From contig JAJYEJ010000019.1 of the NCBI GenBank assembly GCA_021785805.1, positions 1 to 15,568 of the forward strand: a stretch of DNA of 15,568 nt, given 5' to 3'. Shown in pieces: positions 1 through 6,588 of this stretch. The stretch's first letter is position 1; the number at the start of each line of letters is the position of its first letter. This DNA is from Microcaldota archaeon. Lineage in GTDB: Archaea; Micrarchaeota; Micrarchaeia; Micrarchaeales; Micrarchaeaceae. The notes beneath the pieces are model-generated. The model was not told where the DNA came from. It was given only the letters and a program-made list of their open reading frames with translations, and did no database searches. Position numbers and translations under genes: made by a program.

Positions 1-18
1 TGAGCTAGTGCTTTTCAT
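1..18 (-). CDS. Possible start of a downstream gene, cut by the window edge
   Basis: Reading on the minus strand past the glyA stop, an ATG at 18-16 opens a frame (MKSTSS) that continues off the window. A GTG that overlaps the glyA stop codon lies exactly 5 nt upstream, the same spacing used by most genes here. Only six codons are visible, so no product can be named. If real, it would be co-transcribed with glyA. Confidence 0.3.
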
Positions 19-22
19 GCGC

Positions 23-1378
23 TCACTGGTCTGCCAGCTCCATCCCTGGATAAAGCGGGAACTTATCGCAGAGCTCGATCACCTTTCTCCTTACCTCGGT
101 TATCTTGTCGTTGTCTTTGATCCTTTCCTTGAAGCCCTTTAGTACTTCGTTCCTCTTATCCTTGTCTTCCGGGAGCTCCTCTCCCTTTACCTCGTTTATT
201 ACGTCGGCTATGAGACCGCCTATCAGCCGCATCTCTGGCTCCTTCATCCCCCTCGTGGTCAAGGCGGGCGTACCTAGCCTTATGCCGCTCGGATAGAACG
301 GCGATGCAGGCTCATTAGGTATGGTGTTCTTGTTCACCGTTATTCCTGCGGCGTCAAGGGCATCCTGCACGAACACCCCTTTTCCTTTTCCGTGCTGTGT
401 CAGGTCTATCAGTATCATGTGGTTATCGGTGCCTCCAGTCACCAGCCTTACGCCGTTCTTCTTCAGGCTGTCTGCCAGAGCCCTGGAGTTGGCGACTATC
501 TGCCTCGCATACTCCCTGAACTCCGGCTTCGAAGCCTCAAGAAGCGCGATTGCTATGCCAGCCGTCGTATGGTCATGAGGGCCTCCCTGCATACCGGGGA
601 ATATGGTCTTGTCTATCTTCGAAGGAAGCTCTGGATCCTTTTTCATCCCCTTCTCGGTCACCATTATGATTGCGCCTCTCGGCCCCCTTAGGGTCTTGTG
701 CGTCGTAGTGGTGACGACATGGACGTACTGGACAGGGCTCTTGTGAGCGCCTCCGACGACCAGCCCGGCGACGTGCGCTATGTCGGCTGCCAGGTATGCT
801 CCCACCTCATCGGCTATCTTCGCCATTTCCTCGAATGGGAACTCCCTAGTGTATGCCGTCGACCCAACCCATATAAGCTTAGGCTTGTTCTCGACGGCTA
901 GCTTCCTCGCCTCTTCTATGTCTATGTAGCCATCCGGTTTCACATGGTATGGGATGCTCCTGAATATCTGCCCTGTTACGCTCATCTTCCCCCCGTGCGT
1001 AAGGTGGCCACCATCAGTGAGGTTCTGCCCCATTATCACGTCCCCTGGCTTGCATATTGCCATGTAGACCGCCAAGTTTGCAGGCGAACCGGAATAGGGC
1101 TGTACATTGACGTACGGCACGTCGAACAGCTTCTTCGCCCTCTCTATGGCTGTCTTCTCTATCTCGTCTATGAACTGGTTGCCCCCGTAATACCTCTTGC
1201 CCGGATAGCCTTCCGAGTACTTGTTCGTAAGCACCGATCCCATCGCCTGCATGACAGCCACGCTCGTGAAGTTCTCCGATGGTATCATCTCCAAGCCGGT
1301 GCGCTGCCTGTCCAGCTCTCGCTTAATCGATGCATATACCTCAGGATCAGCTCCGCTTATCTCGTTAAACCATATCAT
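23..1378 (-). CDS. glyA: Serine hydroxymethyltransferase
   Basis: PLP-dependent cytosolic enzyme interconverting serine and glycine while loading or unloading a one-carbon unit on a folate or pterin carrier. The 451-residue protein is full length. It shows SEN at 34-36, the KYSEGYPGKRYYGG substrate loop at 53-66, GGHLTHGG at 123-130, Asp199 and His202 of ADIAHVAG (PLP ring contacts), the PLP lysine Lys228 in TTTTHKTLRG, and Arg367 for the substrate carboxylate. ATG 1378 is preceded by GGGTG with 5 nt spacing and a TATA-like box further up. The segment FPGMQGGPHDHTTAG (260-274) differs from the usual GGPLEH form. From memory it resembles SHMTs of CPR/Parcubacteria-type bacteria, so lateral acquisition is possible. 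Function is very secure; origin is inference. Confidence 0.96.
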   Translation of the reverse strand: MIWFNEISGADPEVYASIKRELDRQRTGLEMIPSENFTSVAVMQAMGSVLTNKYSEGYPGKRYYGGNQFIDEIEKTAIERAKKLFDVPYVNVQPYSGSPANLAVYMAICKPGDVIMGQNLTDGGHLTHGGKMSVTGQIFRSIPYHVKPDGYIDIEEARKLAVENKPKLIWVGSTAYTREFPFEEMAKIADEVGAYLAADIAHVAGLVVGGAHKSPVQYVHVVTTTTHKTLRGPRGAIIMVTEKGMKKDPELPSKIDKTIFPGMQGGPHDHTTAGIAIALLEASKPEFREYARQIVANSRALADSLKKNGVRLVTGGTDNHMILIDLTQHGKGKGVFVQDALDAAGITVNKNTIPNEPASPFYPSGIRLGTPALTTRGMKEPEMRLIGGLIADVINEVKGEELPEDKDKRNEVLKGFKERIKDNDKITEVRRKVIELCDKFPLYPGMELADQ

Positions 1379-1411
1379 TACAGCACCCTCATCGTAGATG
1401 ATTATGCCTAA

Positions 1412-1425
1412 TGCATTAAAATATG
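1412..1425 (-). promoter_or_regulatory. TATA-like promoter element for glyA
   Basis: On the minus strand this AT-rich stretch reads as a TATA-like box (ATATTTTAAT core). Counting about 26 bp downstream puts transcription start near 1393 and gives a leader of about 15 nt that still contains the GGGTG ribosome binding site. Confidence 0.4.
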
Positions 1426-1480
1426 CCTGCCTGCAGCGACTTTTACCTGGTTACAGGACTGGCCGGCATCGACTCCTTCC

Positions 1481-2959
1481 CTACTGGGCCGAGATGTTGC
1501 CACCCTGGCTGCCTATAACGAGCGTGCATTCGCTGTCTATGCACTGACACGATGTAGGCACCGATATTATGTACTCTGGGTTGACGTACGGGCACACTCT
1601 TGAGACTGATGCTACGGTGCTGTTGAAGTATGCCATGTATCGCTGCAGGTACTGCAGGTTTATGCATGTGCTCTGCTGTGGCAGGCCATTCTGGCAGTAC
1701 GTCTTGGGCACCTTTGTGCATTGGGATGTTGTCTCGCATGCTGAGAACGCACCTGTGAGATTTGAGATGGTACCGTTGCCCTTGATCCCAGTAGCGTTGA
1801 CGGACTCGTTTACTGTGACGTTCACTTTCCCATGCCCGTCTTCGCCGCCGTGGCTCTCATTCCTTGATATGATTACCTCATTGCCGTTATGCTCTATCCT
1901 GATTCCTGCCGAGGTATTGTTTATATAGAGCTGATTACTGTTACCATGCGTCTCTATCTCTACCTCTGCGCCTTCCCCGACCTGGGCGCCTTCGCCTATG
2001 CTCCCGTTCAGCCCCATGCCGACAGTGACATTAAGGTGCTCCCTTCCGTGATCCTTTACCTCCAGCATTCCCTTGTTGCTTATTCCGATTATGGCATTGC
2101 TGGATTGGTAGATATTTATGACAGGAAGCATCACCATCTTGCCGCTGCCTGTCATGTGCAGGGACTCGGCGAGATTCACGTCGAGGTTGACCCATGAGGT
2201 GCCGTTCCCTGAGATATCTATGGCCCCAGGTATAATTATGTCGCCGGTTGGAATGAACACGTTGCTCGTCGTTCCGTTTACCGTGGCGGTGACGTTCGAT
2301 ACCTCAAGCTTAAGCTCATCGTATGCGCCCTTTGTGATGTTAGACGCGGCCACCAGCTGGGATATGTTGTTAAGCGCCGCCAGGTTGAACGTCTCCGGCG
2401 TGTTGAGCACAGCATACCACTTTCCTGTCGAGGCGCTGTGCACGCTCATGTTGCTCACCGTGACGTTGACAGCACTCACGATCGAGGCGTTAAGCGGAGG
2501 CGAGTCCGATATGCTGAAGACAGTGTAATTAGGAGGAGCCGAAGTAGCGGACGTTACGGTGGAGGCTCCTCCCGATGTTCCATTTACGACGGATGGGCCA
2601 TTGGGGAACTTCATTGCGTGGTTGCCCAGCGCGACTATGGCTAAGCCGCTCACTATTATTATTGCGAGCACTGCGGCGGTAGCCCTGAACATGGCAGAAT
2701 CCGTGATGCGCTGCATTGGCGTCCTCACCCTGCCATACATTGAGTCCTCGTCGAAATTCGGGTCCTTCTCGTAGTACTTCCATTTCAGTATGAATGGGTT
2801 GTATACCTGATGTATTGCACCCATGGCCAGCAATTCCTTTATGTGCTGATTGACAGTTGATGGCGCAAGATCCAGGCTCTTCGATATGTCGGTAAGAGTT
2901 AGCTTCTTCTTCTCCAATAACTCGAGAATCTTCTTTTTCGTATCCCACGTCTTGGACAT
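1481..2959 (-). CDS. Membrane-anchored HTH protein with DUF4382-like ectodomain and Cys-rich tail
   Basis: A 492-residue one-component-type protein. Residues 5-60 form a winged helix-turn-helix of the ArsR/TrmB kind (helix pair around LTDISKSLDLAPSTVNQHIKEL). One membrane span lies at about 93-112. The remainder should be outside the cell: a Thr/Ser/Asn linker to about 145, then a domain at about 146-283 whose pattern (WYAVLNTPETFNLAAL, later IPTGDIIIPG and GKMVMLPVIN) fits DUF4382. A Gly/Asn-rich beta-like stretch follows, then a tail with eight cysteines (408, 414, 422, 432, 456, 471, 473, 478). About twenty N-X-S/T sequons, all after the membrane span, suggest heavy surface glycosylation. 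Ligand and target genes are unknown. Autoregulation is plausible because a tandem repeat lies just upstream of its promoter. Domain calls are from pattern memory; the topology is strong. Confidence 0.8.
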   Translation of the reverse strand: MSKTWDTKKKILELLEKKKLTLTDISKSLDLAPSTVNQHIKELLAMGAIHQVYNPFILKWKYYEKDPNFDEDSMYGRVRTPMQRITDSAMFRATAAVLAIIIVSGLAIVALGNHAMKFPNGPSVVNGTSGGASTVTSATSAPPNYTVFSISDSPPLNASIVSAVNVTVSNMSVHSASTGKWYAVLNTPETFNLAALNNISQLVAASNITKGAYDELKLEVSNVTATVNGTTSNVFIPTGDIIIPGAIDISGNGTSWVNLDVNLAESLHMTGSGKMVMLPVINIYQSSNAIIGISNKGMLEVKDHGREHLNVTVGMGLNGSIGEGAQVGEGAEVEIETHGNSNQLYINNTSAGIRIEHNGNEVIISRNESHGGEDGHGKVNVTVNESVNATGIKGNGTISNLTGAFSACETTSQCTKVPKTYCQNGLPQQSTCINLQYLQRYMAYFNSTVASVSRVCPYVNPEYIISVPTSCQCIDSECTLVIGSQGGNISAQ

Positions 2960-2987
2960 GATAACCAGTCAACCTATGAACTTCAAC

Positions 2988-2997
2988 GAATAAATAC
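2988..2997 (-). promoter_or_regulatory. TATA-like box upstream of the HTH membrane gene
   Basis: On the minus strand this reads GTATTTATTC. The predicted transcript start near 2967 leaves a leader of only about 8 nt before the ATG at 2959. The tandem 11-bp repeat at 3013-3034 lies about 15 bp further upstream. Confidence 0.4.
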
Positions 2998-3012
2998 CCT
3001 TTCGGATATTTC

Positions 3013-3034
3013 GGTTTTATTAAGGTTTTATTAA
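3013..3034. repeat. Tandem 11-bp direct repeat, two copies
   Basis: GGTTTTATTAA occurs twice back to back (3013-3023 and 3024-3034), between the end of the NFACT-R gene and the promoter of the HTH membrane gene. The 11-bp period is close to one helical turn, so both copies face the same side of DNA, as expected of an operator. The alternatives are a chance AT-rich duplication or part of the NFACT-R 3' end. Confidence 0.55.
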
Positions 3035-3041
3035 GTAGAAC

Positions 3042-3851
3042 TCATCTTCCTGTAATGTGGAACGACCCGGTCGGCAGTTGCTGCATTATGGAATCCAGGT
3101 CATCATATGACAATACCTTCGCTACCATCTTGGCGGCGTCGGATTTCTTTTCCTTGCCCTGAGTCACCCTGATATAGGGGGATATCCGGTCCTTCTCCTC
3201 CCTTCTCGTATATGCCAACATCGATTCGGATACAAGCTTTCCATCCTTCGCATACATGACAAGCTCCAGGGACATGTTCCTGTACCATTCACGTTCTCCG
3301 CTGAGCAGGAAGCTTCCGGTCCCGAGGGTTCCCTTGCTCTTCGACTTGCTTACCTGGTCCCTGCGCATCGCGTACACGTCTACTGTGTGGAGGTTATCCT
3401 TCCATGCGCTCGAGTAGCATGCGGCGAACTGGGCTACCTCTTCCCTTATCTCCTTGCCTGTCTTCGTCCCATCCTTCAGAACCACTACGGATGCGCCGAA
3501 TATATCAGCATGGAAGAACAGGTCATCGTCTTCGAAATGCTTCGCGTTTATGAGCTCGTTCTGATGGGCATCCTTCCCCCCTATGACCAGCATCCCATCC
3601 CTTGTGAACGACCAGTGGAACTTCTCGTACCACTCCTTTTTCTGCTTCATCACCGCCTTGTTCTCCTTCTCCTCCTTCGCTTTCGCTTCTTCCCTCTCCT
3701 GCCTGTGCTTCTCGAGCCTTGCCTTCAGCTCCGCTACCGCCTTCTTCGCCCCTTCCTTTTTCTGGGCGAGCTTCTTGGCTCTCTGATAATACGAGTCGGC
3801 GTTCTGCTGCGCCGTTTCAGTGAAACGAATCTTGACTTCCAAGCTTACCAA
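3042..3851 (-). CDS. Stand-alone NFACT-R domain protein (RqcH/NEMF C-terminal part)
   Basis: 269 residues matching only the middle coiled coil and the NFACT-R (DUF814) region of RqcH/NEMF, the ribosome quality control factor on stalled large subunits. Residues 3-30 (LEVKIRFTETAQQNADSYYQ) match the segment where full-length proteins enter their coiled coil. A Lys/Glu-rich coiled coil spans about 20-75. NFACT-R hallmarks follow: GGKDAHQNE (91-99), FFHADIFGASVVVLK (112-126), QFAACYSSAWK (141-151) and GTGSFLLSGEREW (177-189). The NFACT-N and helix-hairpin-helix parts, including the DR motif needed for tailing activity, are absent. The start is TTG 3851, one base past the secE stop; a stop codon lies just upstream in frame and no ATG or GTG is available, so translation is probably coupled to secE. 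It could be half of a split RqcH or a separate RNA-binding paralogue. Confidence 0.85.
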   Translation of the reverse strand: MVSLEVKIRFTETAQQNADSYYQRAKKLAQKKEGAKKAVAELKARLEKHRQEREEAKAKEEKENKAVMKQKKEWYEKFHWSFTRDGMLVIGGKDAHQNELINAKHFEDDDLFFHADIFGASVVVLKDGTKTGKEIREEVAQFAACYSSAWKDNLHTVDVYAMRRDQVSKSKSKGTLGTGSFLLSGEREWYRNMSLELVMYAKDGKLVSESMLAYTRREEKDRISPYIRVTQGKEKKSDAAKMVAKVLSYDDLDSIMQQLPTGSFHITGR

Positions 3852-3852
3852 G

Positions 3853-4047
3853 CTATATTGGGGCGCCAGTTATAAATGAGATTATAACTGATATCAGGAA
3901 CCCTATGGCGCCGATGAGCAGTATGCCGAGTATGATTACCTTCGCGCTCCTGTTGAACTCCGTGTTGGTCGGCTTATAGCTGATATTGAGAATGTGCTTC
4001 GAATTCTGGATGAATGTGCTTAGGCTCTTTCCCGGATTCAGGTTCAT
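3853..4047 (-). CDS. secE: Protein translocase subunit SecE (Sec61 gamma)
   Basis: A 64-residue, single-span subunit that clamps the SecY channel in the cytoplasmic membrane. An amphipathic N-terminal half contains the SecE pattern YKPTNTEFNRSAKV (24-37), where the PT-x-x-EF core is typical of archaeal and eukaryotic Sec61 gamma. The membrane helix follows at about 36-59 (GILLIGAIGFLISVIISF). ATG 4047 is preceded by GGGG with 5 nt spacing. In many archaea secE sits beside spt5/nusG; here it precedes the NFACT-R gene with a one-base gap. Short length is normal for the family. The identification rests on this motif and topology and is strong. Confidence 0.88.
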   Translation of the reverse strand: MNLNPGKSLSTFIQNSKHILNISYKPTNTEFNRSAKVIILGILLIGAIGFLISVIISFITGAPI

Positions 4048-4079
4048 CGTATCCCCTTGTTTTGATTTGCCGTAGAAAC

Positions 4080-4088
4080 ATTAATATT
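4080..4088 (-). promoter_or_regulatory. TATA-like box for secE-NFACT-R
   Basis: The minus strand reads AATATTAAT here. A start site about 26 bp downstream falls near 4058, giving a leader of roughly 10 nt with the GGGG ribosome binding site. It lies in the divergent region shared with thiI. Confidence 0.35.
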
Positions 4089-4118
4089 GCTGCTTCTTCA
4101 GATTATCTTTAGATTACA

Positions 4119-4127
4119 TTTATAATA
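4119..4127 (+). promoter_or_regulatory. TATA-like box for thiI
   Basis: TTTATAATA fits an archaeal TATA box. The predicted start near 4149 leaves a leader of about 15 nt with GTGATC at 4155-4160, which supports ATG 4164 as the start codon. Confidence 0.45.
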
Positions 4128-4163
4128 TTGTTTGTTGCGTTTTTATTCCTTTCTGTGATCCTT

Positions 4164-5303
4164 ATGCCGCACTATGATGCTGTAGTCATACGTTTTGGTG
4201 AGTTATGGCTGAAGGGCAGGAATAGGGGCTCCTTCGTAAACCGCCTGTACACCAATATACAGCGGGCGCTTGATGGCCAGGAATATGAGAAGCTGGTAAA
4301 GGCCAGGGATCGCTTCCTTCTCATGCTCAACAGAAAGTCTGACATCAATGCCATAAATGACATCCTGTCAAGGACTTTCGGCATATCGTGGTTTGCGCCG
4401 GTTGTCTTCGTCAAGAACGACATGCCTTCCATAGTCAGGGGGGCTTCGGACATCGCCAAGGGCCACAAGGAGGCGAGGATAGAGGCGAGCAGGTCGTACA
4501 AGAAGGTGCCGTTCAACTCACCTGATATAGTAAGGGCATTCCTGCGGAAGAAGGGCAAGCTTGGATTCGTGCCGGACAGGGATGCGGACGATACGCTGTA
4601 CATAAACGTCACTGAGGAGAACACGCAGATCAACATGAACAAGGCCCAGGGGTCAGGCGGCCTGCCCGTGGGCACATCCGGAAGGGCGGTGGTGCTGCTC
4701 TCCGGAGGCATAGACTCTCCAGTTGCATCGATATATGCGATGAAACGCGGCCTTGAGCCTATCTACCTCCACATGCATGCCTTCCCGGACAACGCGGACG
4801 CCGCTTCCTCCAAGATATCCGACCTGCTTGGCGTTCTTGATGGCTACCACAGGAGCAAATCCTATATGGTGCCATCCCACATATTCCAGTCAGCGATAAT
4901 GAAGGTGCCGTCAAGGTACGAGCTGGTGCTGTTCAAGAGGTTCCTCTACAGGTTGGCTGAGAGGATAGCGGCCAAGGAGGGAGCCGATGCGATAGTCACG
5001 GGGGAGAGTCTCGGCCAGGTCGCGTCACAGACCGCGAGGAACCTCATAGCCTCTGAGAGGGGCACACGGATACTTGTGATCAGGCCCCTCATAGGATTCG
5101 ACAAGAACGAGATAGTGAACGCGGCGAAGAGGATAGGCACCTTCGACATTTCGGCAAGGCCATACAAGGATGTGTGTTCGCTCAATGCGCAGAATCCTGC
5201 CACATCCGCAGATCCGGACACCATAGATGAGTTCTACAGGAAATGCAAGCTCTCTGGAGTCTTGACTAGGACATTAAAGTCGTCTCTGGTCGTCAGGCAA
5301 TAG
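4164..5303 (+). CDS. thiI: tRNA 4-thiouridine synthetase ThiI (no rhodanese domain)
   Basis: Cytosolic enzyme that adenylates U8 of tRNA and replaces oxygen with sulfur to give 4-thiouridine. 379 residues: an N-terminal ferredoxin-like plus THUMP region (to about 160, with LYINVTEENTQIN), then a PP-loop ATPase with SGGIDSPVAS (180-189) and TGESLGQVASQT (279-290). The rhodanese domain of the E. coli enzyme is absent, as usual in archaea. Only two cysteines exist: Cys338 in YKDVC, at the position of the conserved PP-loop-domain cysteine, and Cys361. The CxxC pair reported for Fe-S-dependent archaeal ThiI is not visible. The start is ATG 4164 because of the GTG motif 6 nt upstream and the TATA box; a TTG at 4128 would overlap the promoter. 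The 3' end overlaps rio1 by 11 bp, tail to tail. Confidence 0.93.
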   Translation: MPHYDAVVIRFGELWLKGRNRGSFVNRLYTNIQRALDGQEYEKLVKARDRFLLMLNRKSDINAINDILSRTFGISWFAPVVFVKNDMPSIVRGASDIAKGHKEARIEASRSYKKVPFNSPDIVRAFLRKKGKLGFVPDRDADDTLYINVTEENTQINMNKAQGSGGLPVGTSGRAVVLLSGGIDSPVASIYAMKRGLEPIYLHMHAFPDNADAASSKISDLLGVLDGYHRSKSYMVPSHIFQSAIMKVPSRYELVLFKRFLYRLAERIAAKEGADAIVTGESLGQVASQTARNLIASERGTRILVIRPLIGFDKNEIVNAAKRIGTFDISARPYKDVCSLNAQNPATSADPDTIDEFYRKCKLSGVLTRTLKSSLVVRQ

Positions 5304-6084
5304 TTCCAGGCTTCCTGACTATTGCGTTGTATGTGGTTTCCGCATCCCTATCGATGCCATATTGCCTCTTGAAGTAGGCGGTTATGTTAATCACGTCCCT
5401 CTTGAGGAACGCATGCGCTCTTGGGTGGTCGGTCACTACCGCCTGGCCCATGTCGATCAGGTACGGCTCGCCATTCCACATCAGTATATTATACTCGCTG
5501 AGATCAGCGTGGACCAGCTTGTTCTTGTACAGACGCGCGGTGTCGCTAAGTATCTTGTCAAACGTCCCTTCCGGATCGTCCAGCTCACAGTCCTTCAGCC
5601 TTGGAGCCGGGACACCGTCGTTCCCTATGAACGACATCGCGAGTATGCTGCCGTTGAACATCAGCGGCACTGGCACCCTGACCCCGGCCTTCATCGCGGC
5701 GTTCAGGTTCAGGAACTCCTTCTTGCACCACCACAGCACTATGCCCAGCTTGCTCAGCTTCGTCTTCCTCTTCGCGAACCTCCTGTCCCCTATCACGTAC
5801 TCGTCCATCTTGAAGAAGGACGACGTCTCCACCCTAAAAAACTTGATGATGACCTGCGACATGCCTTTTACCAGATCCGCCGCACCCGGATCAGCAACGT
5901 AGACGTCTGCCTCCTTGCCCCTGGCTATCGGGTAGTTCAGCTTCGCTATTATGCCCTTGTTGATGAACTTGCTAAGGAAGATCATCGTCTTGGTGTCGAA
6001 TATCCCTTCGTCTACCTTGTTCTGCTCCTTCAGGACGTATTCTTCCCTTCTTTTCTGTTTACGCTTCGACAGTCTACGTGCCAT
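5293..6084 (-). CDS. rio1: RIO1-type serine/threonine kinase/ATPase
   Basis: Atypical kinase that acts as an ATPase switch in late small-ribosomal-subunit maturation. 263 residues: a basic N-terminus (MARRLSKRKQKRR), the RIO1 glycine loop ARGKEADVYVA (54-64), an ATP-binding lysine in VIIKFFRVET (probably Lys81), catalytic loop VHADLSEYNIL (191-201) with Asp194 and Asn199, and metal-binding LIDMGQAV (209-216) with Asp211. The DMGQ and HADLSEYN forms are those of RIO1 rather than RIO2. ATG 6084 is preceded by GGTG with 7 nt spacing. Many archaea place RIO1 next to eIF1A and a KH-domain protein; that neighbourhood is not seen here. Its 3' end overlaps thiI by 11 bp. Confidence 0.94.
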   Translation of the reverse strand: MARRLSKRKQKRREEYVLKEQNKVDEGIFDTKTMIFLSKFINKGIIAKLNYPIARGKEADVYVADPGAADLVKGMSQVIIKFFRVETSSFFKMDEYVIGDRRFAKRKTKLSKLGIVLWWCKKEFLNLNAAMKAGVRVPVPLMFNGSILAMSFIGNDGVPAPRLKDCELDDPEGTFDKILSDTARLYKNKLVHADLSEYNILMWNGEPYLIDMGQAVVTDHPRAHAFLKRDVINITAYFKRQYGIDRDAETTYNAIVRKPGTIA

Positions 6085-6119
6085 CTCGTTACACCAGAAC
6101 CCGCACAGTCTTGCATATC

Positions 6120-6129
6120 CTTTTTAATG
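6120..6129. promoter_or_regulatory. AT-rich element placed to serve two divergent genes
   Basis: CTTTTTAATG on the plus strand, CATTAAAAAG on the minus strand. Its centre near 6125 is about 26 bp from plausible start sites on both sides (about 6099 for rio1, about 6151 for the small membrane gene). Both leaders would then be 13-15 nt and contain the GGTG motif. A second candidate box at 6139-6147 lies too close to the plus-strand ATG. Confidence 0.35.
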
Positions 6130-6163
6130 CTTTCTTTCTTATACTTATTGTTTAGGTGTGAGA

Positions 6164-6460
6164 ATGGCCGAACGAGTTAGAACAAAGGATGTATTAGTCA
6201 TAGACCCGAGTCTTCAATATGAGAGGCGTTTGCGTTACATGGAGAAGCACGCGGGATGGGAGATCTTCAAGAGGGTCTTCTGGGGGCTGTATGTGTTCGT
6301 TGTGGGGATAATACTGCTTATCTTCTACAGGACAGTGCCTGGAGCGACCATCAACCTGGAGTCGTTCTTCGGTTGGATATTCGTGATATTCGCGGTATTC
6401 TACATAGTGTTCGGCTTCAGCACATCGCTGCACCTGAAACTCATGAGAAGGTACGCTTAA
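6164..6460 (+). CDS. Small two-helix membrane protein, function unknown
   Basis: A 98-residue protein I do not recognise. A charged cytosolic N-terminus (about 1-37, with RRLRYMEKHAGWEIFKR) is followed by membrane segments at about 38-55 and 68-88, joined by a short loop, and a basic tail (KLMRRYA). Both ends are basic and probably cytosolic. ATG 6164 is preferred to the in-frame GTG at 6158 because AGGTG at 6154-6158 lies exactly 5 nt before it. The gene precedes secF in the same direction but is separated by a T-rich terminator and a separate promoter, so shared function with secF-secD is only a possibility. Confidence 0.75.
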   Translation: MAERVRTKDVLVIDPSLQYERRLRYMEKHAGWEIFKRVFWGLYVFVVGIILLIFYRTVPGATINLESFFGWIFVIFAVFYIVFGFSTSLHLKLMRRYA

Positions 6461-6469
6461 TCCTTCCAT

Positions 6470-6489
6470 ATTTTTCATTTTTTATTTCT
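6470..6489 (+). terminator. T-rich archaeal-type terminator
   Basis: Runs of five and six T (6471-6475, 6478-6483) start 10 bp past the stop codon of the small membrane gene, without a clear hairpin. This is the usual archaeal intrinsic signal. Confidence 0.5.
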
Positions 6490-6550
6490 TCATTTTAATT
6501 ACAGTTCTTTTTGTTCAACTTCGTGCAAAAGGAGAGGGGCAACCAAAGCA

Positions 6551-6559
6551 ATTTATAGA
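6551..6559 (+). promoter_or_regulatory. TATA-like box for secF-secD
   Basis: ATTTATAGA preceded by purine-rich AAAGCA (possible BRE). The predicted start near 6581 makes the leader about 8 nt, so secF may be almost leaderless; no good GGTG motif precedes its ATG. Confidence 0.4.
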
Positions 6560-6588
6560 TATCAGAATGAATTAGTACGCTGGTTTTG

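Noticed and set aside
2529..2972. 147-codon frame overlapping the HTH membrane gene
   Set aside because: It is a shifted frame of the same strand and region; the HTH and membrane-span frame explains the coding signal.
4128..4163. Earlier TTG start for thiI
   Set aside because: It overlaps the TATA-like box and adds a hydrophobic stretch foreign to ThiI. ATG 4164 has its own GTGATC motif.
5362..6180. 272-codon open frame on the plus strand across rio1
   Set aside because: It is antisense to a clear RIO1 kinase, is His/Leu/Val-rich without motifs, and arises from the codon mirror of a well-biased gene.
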